64,000 nt of DNA, taken from contig SEMN01000540.1 of assembly GCA_005408345.1 (NCBI GenBank), positions 288,738-352,737 of the forward strand. The letters are read 5' to 3'. Shown here in pieces: positions 36,801-45,228 of this stretch. The stretch's first letter is position 1; each line of letters begins with the position of its first letter. The notes below the pieces were generated by a model. The model was not told where the DNA came from. It searched no databases and saw nothing but the letters and a program-made list of their open reading frames with translations. Origin of the DNA: Macquaria australasica (Eukaryota; Chordata; Actinopteri; Centrarchiformes; Percichthyidae). The translations under genes and the position numbers were made by a program.

Positions 36801-39800
36801 CAAACCTTACTGGCTCTCTCTGTTTGTCTGCCTTTAGGAGCCGGGCCAAAGAAAGACAGTGGAGGCCTTAGTTCTGCCGTTGAGGCTGCAGATAAAATTA
36901 GTCACAGGAAGTGTCTGTGTGTATGTGTTCGGCGTGCATGAGCGGGTGCATTGTGCCACTGTGGAATTTTTGGAGAATTCACAGCCCCAGGGCACTAAGA
37001 CATGAGGAAGCTGGAAGTGCAGAGAGATAGATTTGTAATACCTGCTGGCAGGGAGTTCTTGTGTCGGAGGGAGGTCTTGGGCGTCCCAGGTGCACTGGAC
37101 GGTCTCTCCCATGTCGTCTCTGAGTGTTCAGGAGAAGGGGAAGAAAAACAATGACATTAGGAGAGCAGCTGTCGTATTGTTTTTGTCATTTTGTTAACAG
37201 TGTTGGAACTGTTTGTGGGCAACAATAAGGAGAAGTGATTCCATCCATGGGTGCAAACTTGGCACTTGTAGTCATCAGTTCCACTAGAAAGAAAAAAGCA
37301 CAGATCTTACAGTACAGTTGTGCAAATGACTCCTGACAACTAGACTGAAATGGCATTTTGTTTCACTTCCTTCATTCACAGATTGTGGTCATGTTTTGGA
37401 GTAGGATCTATTTTGTTTTTTCATTACTGAGTCAGCAGATGTCATTTTCTGTCAATGCAAAAATGGTAGCGGTTTCTAGGAGCAGTGAGAGAAATATGTC
37501 AATCTAAGAGTTGTTATTTCTGTAAGTAAATTTACAGCAACCTGTCAGATGGGTAAATCTCATCCACCCCTGGCTGTCACCATTGTTGTGGCTATTTTTC
37601 TGTTGCTATTTTTTCTGTGTGGCTAAATAGCTGGCTAGCTTTGTATGAAGATCATTCTTAATCCCGCCCAAAAAGCTCTGATTGGTTGACTGTTTCTTCA
37701 ACGTATGATACGTGCCTTGTTATCAGTCACTAATGTCAAGTTTCTCCGGCTCCCGACTTCAACTGTTTCCAGCTTTTCTAAAATGAGCTTACAGTAACTC
37801 GCTAACATAGCAAAATATTTGTGTTTTCAGATTCATTAAAATAATGAATTATACATCCATAAACCTCAACATGTGACAGTAAACTGCAGAATGGACACTC
37901 TCAAGCTAAATTCTCCAATTGTGAAAACAAAAATTGTGAAGTGGCCACCACCACCAAGTCCCAATGTTATTAGTTTTTTCCCACAAATCTCAGTCTTTAT
38001 AGCATTTTTTTTTCTTCTAATGTGTTTCTTCATAGCAATTTTGAGAACAGAACTTCCAAGAATAAGATATTAAAGTCCCAGTGAAATAGTTGAAGCATAT
38101 TTAGCTCCAGTAATGTTCAGATGTGATCGGATCAGTCAAAAGAGGGCGCGTAGAGTGATATGGAGCTTTGGACTGTTCTCATACACCTTCCCCACCCACG
38201 TTGTTAGACTGGGTGGAGGAGGGTAAGGACGAAATTAATAAATTAGCCAGTTAAATTTGCCAGGTGACGTCCAAACACACACCTCTTCACTCTCTCTGCT
38301 AGCTACTCACAAGCTAACGGTCAAGTGTGTTAGCTAGTCACCCCAAATCACACACAAAGAGAAGGATTTCGAGATAGAAATACTCAAAAGTGATTTCTAT
38401 GACACATATTTGGCATGTAACGAGAAATAAATCAATAATTAACACAGGGACACATGGTTAGAACTTGGAAAATGTATTTTTCATTTCATGTTAACTTGAT
38501 TGACAGGTGTCTCAGCCAATGAGAGGTTGTTGTCACATTCTTGCCACACAGAGTCTGTGGCTTGTTTGGATTTTGTAGCTCCAGCATCTACCAAAAACTG
38601 GTCATAAAAAAATTACTTTCATGACCAGAATAAGACAACAAACACATGGTGGAAAGCCTTAAATTGTGAAATGCTAGTCACGGGTGGAAGAGTAGCCTAG
38701 TGGTTATAAAGAATGTGCTCTCTAACAGCCTTTACCTCAGTCATTTTAAGTGACTGTGCCTTTTACAGTAATGCCAACTGAATACAACAGGTAGAAGCTT
38801 TTAGCCAAATAAAAGGAAAAATGTTTCACAAATTTCATCTGAGTTTAACTGAGCTCCATAGAGGCACTGATGCTTTTCCATCATCTGTCCCCGGTCGACT
38901 TGCTGGAGAACGAGGATACAAAAAGCATGACCGACAAGAGACCCTAATATAGAAGGGCTCTCTTTGATTTGTACTCCCCTACGTCCATTCTCACCGCAGC
39001 ACTGAGATCAATTAGCCCTTTACTGTCAGTATAGAAAGAAGAGGCATGGACGTGTAAAGAGCTCTTATTTAATTTGGGTCTTTTTGGCGCCGCTTAGCAG
39101 AGGAGACAACTGAGCCAAGCCCATCAGCTCAAATGACACGCATGGACGGGATAACTGTCAGCAGGCTGATGGAGAGAGGCTGCGCCTTCACGTTTGATGT
39201 ACAACACCAGCGTGCAGCCTTTACTCACTGGCCCTAAATGCCTCAATTTCTCTCCGTTAGCTTGTCATAAACAAATCGATACTGTGAGAGAATATAGGAT
39301 ATTAATGCAGAAAAATACAGCATAATCTGCTTAGCTCAGGGAAATTGTTATTGTGAATGTCTGCCTTGCCAAAGGGATAGCAGTCAAAACACCATTTAAA
39401 AAAACATTTATATTACATTTGATATGTGGATTTGCCAGATTCAAAGCCAGGAAGCTCAACTGAAATGACAAATTATTTTTAACTTATTAATATTATTTTA
39501 GTTTATAACATTTTTATTCAAGTGAAACAGCTTTTTTAAAAATATTTTTTTTTACAAGTGACTGTCGGTATGATGTGTTAAATCCCACTTATTTACTATA
39601 ATGTTTGATATCCGAGTGGAACAAGTTGAGTTTCTAGGCAACTGGCTCTTGAAATGCAGATTTCTGATCATTTCCATCAAACAGGTGAGGGATCAGACTT
39701 GGCACCTGCCAGATTCATGGCTCCAGATACAGTGACACATACTGTATGTAGCAGCAGCAGAAGTAATTCTCATCAGCTGCCTTGTCGCAGACGAGCCGAA

Positions 39801-42800
39801 GTCTAAATCACTTCAAATTGCACTGATAGTCTTGATTGTGGAATATAAACCCAAGTCAGCTCCATTTACCCACTTCACCATTTGTGGAATAGTTCATCCG
39901 CCCTTTTCATGCCTGTCATGGATCTTAATGATATGAATTCATGATATCAATGATAGTGTGTAGCGTGCGATGATTCAAGCTGCACGAGGATAGGGTCTTT
40001 TATGAAACATAAAAACATCAATAAATGCTTTTCTGATTCACCAAAGTCAGTCATAACCACATTTTCACTTTGCATACATCACTGGTTTACTCACCAGAGT
40101 GTAGCAGCAGCTCAGTGGCTGACAACCGAAGACAGAAGCTGCAGAGAAGCAGATGTGTGTGTGTGTGTGTGTGCGTGAAAGTGTGAATGAAAATTGTCAA
40201 CAGCAGCACTAAAAACAAAAACCACCCCGGCATCAGCTTACTGTCCGCCAACCACGCCTCAAGTGACCCGAGACTTCCCTGATTGTGAACGGGGAGAGGG
40301 AGAAATGGCCTAGTTAGCTTTGACACTGCTATATTTTATTCATAACCATATGACACTGGTCCTTGGTGCATTAGCTACCTCCTGTCTCTGGTTTTTATCA
40401 ATCACAGCCCATTCACACTCACTCTGTATTATCCTGAAGAGGAAACACCCGTGACAGATAACGCTTAAGGAATCTCCTCTCATAGCAATGAAGCAAACAC
40501 AGAAAAAGCAGAAGACACCCTGGAAAAAAGTTAGCATTTACACTTCTACGCCAAGTCTCTGGGTGGGCAGGCCGGTGTCTGCGTTTGACTGACAGCTGAG
40601 CTGACAGCGGCACACAGGTGCAATGTAAAGAAACCTCTGCTGTTACACTAGCTCACAAGCCACGGACTGACAGGATTTAGTTATCAGTGGTATTTAAGAA
40701 CAAGGACCACCGTAAACCGAACAATGTTGACATTTGCAGGAAAGAGAGCTGAAATGAAACCAGAATGTCTGGGTTCTGGATGCTAAGATAAAATAAGAAT
40801 TTATTCATATAATGTTAATGTTTTTAGCAGCATTAATGAAAACATTTTCCCACAAGAACAAAACCACTGTGGATTAAAAGTCACCCGTGTGACAGACTGA
40901 AGCCAGTCAGGTGAGTTACTGCATCATCGGGCCAGAACAAATATGGCGTTTTGTTTTAGAGAGCAGGTATTACAGCTGAAACCTTTAAAAGATGACATTA
41001 GAAGAGAGCATGGGTCAATATCTTGGGTAAAGAAACTGATGCGATGATGTTAAGCGTGTGCACTGCCACGCTGGTAAACTGGAAGTTTTTTTAATGCTAA
41101 CAAATTGATGGTTGTTTAATTTTTGTTAAACTTGAATTCGGAAAGAAAAACCCCAGGAACATGATACACTTTATCAGAAAGAGATGAACAGAAACAGAAG
41201 CTACAGGAACAGCAGCCAGCCGGAAAGTGGCTATGTGCTATAGCTGACCAGCTAACGTATTCAGCCTGTAAACTAACGTTAGTACTGTACTTTTCCACCA
41301 GCGGATGTTTGGGACATGTGTCTATGCTTATGCTGTGGATAAGAAGAAGACATTAGCTTAACTTCACTTCACTTTTAATGGCCACGTGACCAAAAAACAG
41401 CCACAGACTTTGAACCGCACCCCCAGTAGCTTTCTGAACAAGCCCCTAATTAGCTAGAAAGCTAATGTGGGTTGTGGTTCAAAGTCTGTGGCTCTTATTG
41501 AGTTGTGGGGCAGGCTGCTCTTTGGCTGTGATAGGAAAGTGACATTATTGCTTTATGCAAATATAGGTTAAAATTAAATTGTGTAAATAACTCATTAAAC
41601 CTGAACGAAGACATATAAAGGAAAAGAAAAGAAAAGCAGACAACACAGGATATGTAATTTACAGGCAGATCTGTATGCAGTAGCAAAAATAAATATCATG
41701 CAATTTAATTTCAGAGGGATTTTATTTCATTTATATATAAACTAAGAGTCAGACTTCATTGAAAAATACCTGAAATCTGTGGAGGGACAGTCTGTCGGCT
41801 GTAAATCTACAGTATGTGTGTTGGGACAGTTGAGTATTTGGTTTGTGGCGTGTTTATAAAGCAGCCCACTGGTCCGGCTGGGATGAGTGGAGAGTCTTAG
41901 GAGACGGCTGGTATACAAACCACAGCACCCTGCACCGCTGCACCCAGCAACACAGGAAGGAAAACTAGCTCTGACACAAGGACATGCAGCCCTCACCCAC
42001 GCACACAGCTCTGTTACTATGGCGACGCTGAAACACAAGCGCGCACACACACACACACACACGCAGGACAGTATCTAATCTAGCTGAACTTTAAGCGTAA
42101 CAAAAGGGAGGTCCAGCAAAAACAGCAGAGATGCTATAAATACCAGTCGTTTCAGGAAAAATGTTATCAGATGTGTTTGTTTGGAAACAGTTCCTGCGGT
42201 GGTGAATTTGAAAGAACCACAGGCCTGTAGTACAGTGAGTGTGTGTTAGGCTTTCGTTTTAGTCATCATGCAGAAACAAAGACAAGTCCTGGAGGTTTCA
42301 CAACAAGCACCACAGCAACAATACTGCTTTCTTTATGAGGCAGGATGCAGACGCTGCTGGTGTGGCTTTTTCACAGGCAAAAAAGTCATGAAAAATTAAT
42401 TTTCTCTCAGGAATTATTGTGGAGCTCTTTCTTACAGCACACCACTCTTGTCATTTCTGACTCTGTTCTTCTGGAATATGATCAGTTTTACTACTAAAGA
42501 TAAGACAAAACAGACCTGTCCAATTCTCACTAAGGGGGGCGGGGGGGGGAGTCAAACGTTTTGAGGTTATCTTAAATGTTAAAGCATCTAATAATGACAC
42601 TTTGAAGATGGTCAAAAGAGCCCAAAGAGTCTTATTTGTTTCCAACTTTTTGACATTAGGAGGAGAAGGAGGAAGAGGAGGAGCGACTCCTCTGGTCTCG
42701 TGGCTGGGTGGATCCCTTGGCTAATTCTAGGTCCCCCTCTCATGGCCACAATTTGACCGCTGCAACCATGATCAGAGACCCACATCATGACGTGAAGCTG

Positions 42801-45228
42801 GTTCAATTCTTACTGTAAGTGACTGCTAGGCCACAATCCTGGTTATGTGAAGGACACAGGTGAACAGAGTCATTGGGCCTCATGCAAACACCACTCATTC
42901 GAACCGGTTTGTTCTTTAATGGCACATGTGAGTGATTTAGGGGGCTTTCACATCTGTAGTACGGTTCATTTCGGTCCAGTCCGGACTTATTACAAACAAA
43001 CCAAGAGCTGTATCCCTGAAGTCATAGACTGACCGGTAGTCTCGCAGTGGTTCTAACCAATCAGAGTCCTATGAAGAACTACTGGCAGCTACGGGTGTGG
43101 TTTAGGTGTGACGACTGCGACTGTTTGTTCGAAAACAACAATGGCGGCTCCTAAAGAGGTCAGTGTAGCTGCTGCTATCAGTTACATCAGACCTGGAGAG
43201 TATTTCTACATAGAAAGAAGAGCAAAGAACGGCACCGAAGGCTTTTCTCGATGGGTTGAAGTTAACCTGTGATAGACGTGATAGAGAGATGGTTCATCCA
43301 ATCACCTGCCAAGTATTTTTCGAAAGTGCAAAATAGTTTCCAAGGACGACTTCTCAAAGCATCTGGCGCGTCAGGTTATGTCTATTATATTGGGAGAAGT
43401 GAATGTGTGAATGTGGGAACAAAGAGGCTATCGTAGCTTATTAGCTGTGTTGCACCATCCAGTTTTACCTAACTGTGCCGTCGAAGTACAAACTGCTCCA
43501 GACCTGGTTTGCAGACAGTTATGAGACAGGAGTTGATGGTACAACACATCTTTTGAATAAACTTTGTGACCTGAGCTAACATGCTTGCTAACTGTCTACG
43601 TTTGTCTTCAATTAAACTCTTACGGAAAAAAATATTTTGCAAAGACGCACAGATGAATTTTAATGTGCCGCGTTCTGGTGTGACCAGGCCTTAAGAATAC
43701 AAAAATGTTCTTACATAAGGCCCAAAGTCTTTTCTTTCTTTTTCTTTTATTTAAAACCTCAGAAAACACTTTGAGGGAGAACCCTCATTTTCAATGGTGC
43801 CGAGGAACGTACAATAAATGCAGACACAACTAAGATAAAATAGCAATAAAGGAAGAATACGTGTATATAGTCACTCTGTCTGCACTGTGTCTGAGAAACC
43901 TACACTTTCTAACCTTTATGACATCCTGAAGTCAAAGACACATGAGAGTTGCCAAGACAAGATATTAGTACCATCAGTCAGGTTTTACAGTGAGGTCACC
44001 CAGGGATAGTAAAAGCAGGTTATGTTGCCATGTCTGCGGAACAGAGGAGGCTATTAAGCTGTCTTCATGCCAGTGTGTTTGTGAGTGTGTGTGACACTGA
44101 GTGGTGATTGTGTTGACAGAAACAAGGCACTATCAGCAGTATCAGTTCTTCTACGCCCTCTGTCTCTCACTGGTACCATCACTGAGTGTACGTTTAACTC
44201 CATAACTGACGGATGAAATCCCTCAGGTATCATTTTTATGATGAATACAAGCTCCTTGATGGAACACTTTTAATGAAAAATATTTCTTTCTTTTCAATCT
44301 AAAGCGTGGTTTGAAGCGAGGCAGGAAATCTATTATTTGTGACAGATTAAAACTGGAAAATGAATGTTTTTGAGCACATCTTTTAGGGAGAAGTACAAAT
44401 ATAAGTTTTCACTTTTTGTTGAAAACATTTAATCTTTTGCATTTCGTCCCCTCGGTCACTTTGATAAAAAGTTATCACAGAGCAGCCCTACCAGATCAAA
44501 GTAGTGTAACTATTAAATACAAAAATACCCACTGACCACTAAACACTACACTGGCTAATATCTGTATGCAAAGACATGACCTGTTTTGACGTCTGTGGAT
44601 CTGCAATAAAGAACGTGCTGATCCACCTGATTGAGACAATATGGATTAATCCTGTTATACAATAAACTTCTACTTTCAACATTACAAAATGAAAGCGCAA
44701 AAGACCCATATATGAGCTGTACAGGATTTAAAGCAGAACTGATGCTAAGACTGTCGTCGTCAGCTGGTTGCACTTGTGTGTGCTATGTTTTGCACCGAAA
44801 AACGAAAGAGAAACAAACTGTGGATGAAGTCAAGTCAGCATGGCTTATACATTTTGCAGTGCGAGCTGGAGGTGAGTTGAAAATAAAGTTACCCTGGTTT
44901 ACAAAATATATAACAGGTCTAGTCGTTTTTAGACATGTTATGTATTATGCCTTTAAGCTGTAAATTGTGTAAATAAAATAGCTCTAGAATTGTTGGTCAA
45001 TGTATATCGAAACTTTGGACAGAGATCAATAGTCACAGCATTTATATAAAATATGCATCACTAATAAGAGCAAAATATGTCCTGGACAATTACATTTCAT
45101 TGACTCTTACCGTTGCTTGTGGTGTTGACGTAGTATCGCCGCCCTTGTGGAGACATGTAGCATTTCCAGAGAGGAGGCAGGGGGTCTTTGAGGTCCTCAA
45201 CAGGGAGATGACTCAGAGATGCTGTCCT
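9185..45228 (-). CDS. gas7: GAS7 (growth arrest-specific 7), WW and F-BAR protein, 13 exons
   Basis: Exons (5'->3' on the - strand) 45228-45111, 37119-37042, 35698-35610, 33498-33445, 30399-30310, 27715-27600, 27390-27316, 23141-23063, 19103-18975, 18340-18217, 11628-11549, 10482-10384 and 9298-9185 join in frame with GT-AG borders to 414 residues plus stop. Order: WW domain (about residues 16-45, LPPLWKCYMSPQGRRYYVN then TTWERP), Ser-rich linker, then F-BAR domain from NCVTFP..MPEQQLLKP onward. GAS7 bends membranes and organises actin at neurite and lamellipodial edges (family knowledge). The match to vertebrate GAS7 is strong to the last residue (ELWVRENKTG, IRPVDIEI). The SH3 exon of the long mammalian form is not visible. 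Teleosts have two GAS7 copies; which one this is cannot be told here. Confidence 0.97.
9299..10383. repeat. GAS7 intron with tRNA/retroposon-like repeat 9470-9800
   Basis: From about 9470 the text tctacatttctacatgcaaggaatttgccttggtatac..gtgcataacaataagc, then gtgcaaaag..., resembles an abundant teleost dispersed repeat; a related short piece is near 49375. The remainder is AT-rich intron without other features. Confidence 0.5.
10384..10482 (-). CDS. gas7: GAS7 exon: F-BAR ELERLEVERVEMIRQ...MFNQS
   Basis: Acceptor CTCCTCAG, donor GTAAGT. 99 nt, 33 codons: ELERLEVERVEMIRQHLCQY, TTLRHETDMFNQS. Confidence 0.95.
10483..11548. repeat. GAS7 intron with tRNA-like SINE head (10645-10712, - strand)
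   Basis: On the - strand tggcttgagcgaccg (A-box-like) is followed about 35 bp later by gagtttgatccccat (B-box-like), the layout of a tRNA-derived SINE head. No cloverleaf could be completed, so I do not call a tRNA gene. The rest of the intron is AT-rich with nothing recognised. Confidence 0.35.
11549..11628 (-). CDS. gas7: GAS7 exon: F-BAR GDDLMRCVDLYNQ...VTTSL
   Basis: Acceptor CGTAACAG, donor GTAAGAAA. 80 nt. Encodes GDDLMRCVDLYNQSQSKWFE then EMVTTSL, nearly the mammalian sequence. Confidence 0.95.
12497..12783 (+). repeat. Dispersed repeat B, copy 1
   Basis: cctaaacatttttccttgac..gtcatgaggtcaaagaaagatatgaag..ggctacgtgattatg..ccctatgctaaaggagat..agcatttagaga reappears, in the same orientation, at 34978-35193 with scattered substitutions and a deletion. 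It has no recognised coding content. Confidence 0.7.
13398..13460. repeat. (AT)n(AC)n compound microsatellite
   Basis: About 17 AT units followed directly by about 14 AC units. Confidence 0.97.
14214..14309. repeat. (GT)n(GA)n compound microsatellite
   Basis: About 33 GT units followed by interrupted GA units, one of the longest dinucleotide tracts in the window. Open frames across it are repeat artefacts. Confidence 0.97.
14611..15274. mobile_element. MITE with cagggttc termini, split by a solo LTR
   Basis: Left end cagggttcatacagcttttt and right end tttgtaagaaccctg are inverted copies. The outer parts (14611-14831, 15167-15274) match 61887-62221 almost base for base (cgtttcatttcaaatattaaaagat; gtgattgtgtcgatgatgaaa; gcattttccaaact). 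A CAGGG terminus suggests a hAT-like MITE, but no 8-bp target duplication was found. Confidence 0.8.
14832..15166 (-). mobile_element. Solo LTR of an LTR retrotransposon, 335 bp, with 5-bp target duplication
   Basis: Begins tgtcatgg and ends ccatgaca (TG..CA), flanked by ATTAT at 14827-14831 and 15167-15171. The uninterrupted relative at 62099-62103 has a single ATTAT, giving a natural empty site. Read on the - strand it has a TATA-like CCCTATATATACGGG near its middle, so it probably points leftward. No internal gag/pol is present: a solo LTR left by recombination. Superfamily not determined. Confidence 0.85.
15399..15837. mobile_element. Palindromic MITE, longer relative of 4886-5101
   Basis: Left end taaagggtaattccagtatt and right end ccggaattagcctttaaag pair; inner gaggtgtaaatgac and gtcatttagacccc also pair. 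About 439 bp with no coding capacity. Its left half matches the MITE in the last myosin intron. Confidence 0.75.
16489..16515. repeat. (GT)n microsatellite
   Basis: About 11 GT units in the large GAS7 intron. Confidence 0.95.
18217..18340 (-). CDS. gas7: GAS7 exon: F-BAR ARKALSDRQKELEL...KSTQA
   Basis: Acceptor CTCCGGCAG, donor GTCAGA. 124 nt. Encodes ARKALSDRQKELELKTQQLE then IKLSNKTEEDIKKARRKSTQ and A, plus the first base of Gly. Confidence 0.95.
18341..18974. other. GAS7 intron, unique
   Basis: 634 bp between F-BAR exons. No repeat or additional exon recognised; short GT run near 18955-18972. Confidence 0.6.
18975..19103 (-). CDS. gas7: GAS7 exon: F-BAR LQSEVEKPFLTFREN...YAAVEK
   Basis: Acceptor TTTGAGCAG, donor GTACAC. 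129 nt, 43 codons: LQSEVEKPFLTFRENFKKDM, KRFDHHIADLRKQLVGRYAA, VEK. Basic residues here belong to the family's phosphoinositide-binding face (family knowledge). Confidence 0.95.
19104..23062. other. GAS7 intron, 4.0 kb
   Basis: Mostly unique AT-rich DNA. About 22096-22440 begins taggggtgggaaaaaaattg, runs through A/T-rich DNA and contains ttgatagacacagtaaagac..gggggagagagagaggggac (22235-22290), both typical of teleost repeat families. No exon recognised. Confidence 0.55.
23063..23141 (-). CDS. gas7: GAS7 exon: F-BAR TLGEAWAQLKKSLADEAEVH...
   Basis: Acceptor GTTCTCAG, donor GTAATTC. 79 nt. Encodes (G)TLGEAWAQLKKSLADEAEVH and LKFSSK, part of the membrane-facing helical bundle. Confidence 0.95.
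23265..23289. repeat. (AC)n microsatellite
   Basis: About 12 AC units. Confidence 0.95.
26630..26905 (-). repeat. Repeat D (teleost MITE), copy in reverse orientation
   Basis: gactaatcaattagttg near 26870-26886, ttttgtccgaacaacagtc and cccaaagatattcaattta correspond to the reverse complement of the element at 48013-48350. Confidence 0.65.
27316..27390 (-). CDS. gas7: GAS7 exon: F-BAR IKIEEEYAKNLSKL...SQEEG
   Basis: Acceptor CCTCTCAG, donor GTGAGTGG. 75 nt. Encodes IKIEEEYAKNLSKLSQIPLA then SQEEG, matching the IKIEEDYAKNLAKLSQ motif characteristic of FCH/F-BAR proteins. Confidence 0.95.
27600..27715 (-). CDS. gas7: GAS7 exon: F-BAR TDKKDPQGNG...EFIRER
   Basis: Acceptor TATCTCGTAG, donor GTATCAG. 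116 nt. Encodes TDKKDPQGNGCITGFEVLLQ and KQLKGKQMQKEMAEFIRER, the first helix of the F-BAR domain. Confidence 0.95.
27716..30309. other. GAS7 intron, 2.6 kb
   Basis: Holds repeat C copy 1 (28076-28520) and a short (ATA)n run near 29676-29692. The stretch 28985-29200 is repeat-free and of balanced composition. No exon recognised. Confidence 0.55.
28076..28520 (+). repeat. Dispersed repeat C, copy 1
   Basis: Begins ttaaagctgcactaatcaat and shares with 34396-34868 the segments tcactgttttggttca, accttgtttccagcagc, gcgactagctgg and ttatttgctaacg. A third partial copy is at 49640-49785. Confidence 0.7.
30310..30399 (-). CDS. gas7: GAS7 exon: start of F-BAR (INCVTFP...YCDYFW)
   Basis: Acceptor AG at 30401-30400, donor GTAAAA. 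90 nt, 30 codons: INCVTFPSLACMPEQQLLKP then NEWSYCDYFW, almost as in mammals (HPDT replaced by SLAC). Too short to show as a long open frame. The pyrimidine tract of its acceptor is a (CT)n microsatellite. Confidence 0.95.
30402..30429. repeat. (GA)n microsatellite forming a splice pyrimidine tract
   Basis: Fourteen GA units that on the - strand read (CT)n directly before the AG acceptor of the GAS7 exon at 30310-30399. Confidence 0.95.
30554..30581. repeat. (CA)n microsatellite
   Basis: About 14 CA units in a GAS7 intron. Confidence 0.95.
31925..32480 (+). repeat. Dispersed repeat A, copy 2
   Basis: cagtgattgtccaatcgtag, gcaggcctgccaagcttcgg, gagtttggagggtgatg, gtctgctctaacgttagcat type text is shared in order with 45905-46480 and, in shorter form, 8090-8285. 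All three copies have the same orientation. Confidence 0.75.
32947..32966. repeat. (CAG)n microsatellite
   Basis: About 6 CAG units in a GAS7 intron. Confidence 0.9.
33445..33498 (-). CDS. gas7: GAS7 exon (internal form): SPGSTSPTRKQNKETTVT
   Basis: Acceptor CTTCTTCTCTCCGCAG directly before 33498, donor GTGAGTGG after 33445. 54 nt, phase 0 on both sides, so its use links TEPQ to SPGSTSPTRKQ and then INCVTFP, as SSSPSKKQSKENTITINC in mammals. Confidence 0.88.
33445..33552 (-). CDS. gas7: GAS7 alternative first coding exon (MSDTEDGGFDGAS...)
   Basis: The same exon extended upstream opens with ATG at 33552-33550 and reads MSDTEDGGFDGASFFSPQ before the shared SPGSTSPTRKQ, with no stop. Used as a first exon it gives a 337-residue protein without the WW domain. 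I recall a human short isoform of about 336 residues, which fits. The upstream DNA (33553-33870) has CTG and GT repeats but no clear TATA box. The choice between first-exon and internal use needs transcripts. Confidence 0.7.
33553..33870 (-). promoter_or_regulatory. gas7: Possible alternative GAS7 promoter / 5' UTR
   Basis: Inferred only from the ATG-first exon immediately downstream. On + it contains a (CTG)n run at 33654-33680 and (GT)n runs at 33700-33728 and 33809-33849. No TATA or initiator is evident. Confidence 0.3.
33654..33849. repeat. (CTG)n and (GT)n microsatellites upstream of alternative first exon
   Basis: CTG run 33654-33680, GT runs 33700-33728 and 33809-33849. On the - strand these are CAG and CA repeats immediately upstream of the alternative GAS7 ATG. 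Confidence 0.92.
34396..34868 (+). repeat. Dispersed repeat C, copy 2
   Basis: Starts ttaaagctgcactaatcaat; shares ordered blocks with 28076-28520. Ends near actatttgctaacg, just before a perfect short palindrome. Confidence 0.7.
34871..34899. repeat. Perfect 13-bp inverted repeat with TAG loop
   Basis: gccatatcaactt, then tag, then aagttgatatggc: all 13 positions pair. It lies at the end of repeat C copy 2. Confidence 0.9.
34978..35193 (+). repeat. Dispersed repeat B, copy 2
   Basis: Second copy of the sequence at 12497-12783 (tttccttgacctcaatagaa, gtcatgaggtcaaggaaag, ccctatgctaaaggagatga). It is shorter in its middle part. Confidence 0.7.
35610..35698 (-). CDS. gas7: GAS7 exon: linker VNGFHSGG...RKSSTEPQ
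   Basis: Acceptor TCTCTTCAG, donor GTAAAT. 89 nt. Encodes VNGFHSGGSPLHHVEHSHNS then LVRKSSTEPQ, matching the mammalian VNGYHASG...SVRKSTGDSQ linker. It lies next to a GA-repeat (35719-35737), which reads as CT repeats upstream of the acceptor. Confidence 0.93.
35699..37041. other. GAS7 intron, 1.3 kb
   Basis: (GA)n at 35719-35737 next to the downstream exon's acceptor; otherwise AT-rich and unique. Confidence 0.6.
37042..37119 (-). CDS. gas7: GAS7 exon: end of WW domain and linker
   Basis: Acceptor AACACTCAG, donor GTATTA. 78 nt. Encodes ETTWERPSSAPGTPKTSLRH then KNSLPA, like NETTWERPSSSPGIPASPGSHRSSLP of mammals. The second WW tryptophan is in TTWERP. Confidence 0.95.
40154..40171. repeat. 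(GT)n microsatellite
   Basis: About 9 GT units in a GAS7 intron. Confidence 0.9.
41399..41493. repeat. 95-bp hairpin element
   Basis: agccacagactttgaaccgc (41399-41418) pairs with gtggttcaaagtctgtggct (41474-41493), and inner tagctttct pairs with agaaagcta. Very short fold-back, no coding content. Confidence 0.8.
42043..42063. repeat. (CA)n microsatellite
   Basis: About 10 CA units, preceded by gcgcg. Confidence 0.9.
42940..43690 (+). mobile_element. Degenerate transposon carrying start of a RecQ-like helicase frame, copy 1
   Basis: Shares ordered text with 56915-57300: gaactactggcagctacg, gtttaggtgtgacgactgcg, aacaatggcggctcctaaag, aagaagagcaaagaacg, gaaggcttttctcg, gatggttcatccaatcacc, tctggcgcgtcaggttatg. 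The ATG at 43141 begins MAAPKEVS, but a small deletion shifts the frame soon after. Outer ends ggggctttcacatctg (42940) and ctggtgtgaccaggcct (43676) may be inverted termini. Confidence 0.6.
45111..45228 (-). CDS. gas7: GAS7 exon: WW domain
   Basis: Acceptor TTTTGACAG before 45228, donor GTAAGAG after 45111. 118 nt starting in phase 0. Encodes RTASLSHLPVEDLKDPLPP then LWKCYMSPQGRRYYVNTTSN plus the first base of Glu. The usual LPPGW start of the WW domain is LPPLW here. The stretch before it differs from the mammalian MVPPPPGEESQTVI. This is the most 5' exon I can support. Confidence 0.92.

Larger units (their letters stand above)
37120..45110. other. GAS7 intron, 8.0 kb
   Basis: No supported exon. 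Holds (GT)n at 40154-40171, a hairpin element (41399-41493), (CA)n at 42043-42063, a G-run at 42534-42550, and a truncated helicase-bearing element (about 42940-43690). 38990-39260 is repeat-free and of balanced composition. Confidence 0.55.

Noticed and set aside
38685..38730. tRNA-like A box (gtagcctagtggttataaag)
   Set aside because: No B box at the right distance and no cloverleaf; at best a SINE fragment.
40095..40138. Possible extra GAS7 exon on the - strand (acceptor TCTCTGCAG, donor GTGAGTAA, 44 nt)
   Set aside because: Both splice signals are good, but 44 nt is not a multiple of three and the WW exons on either side already join in frame. At most a non-coding or alternative first exon; no support from protein similarity.
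42534..42550. G-rich run that might form a G-quadruplex
   Set aside because: A single broken G-run without four separated G-tracts.
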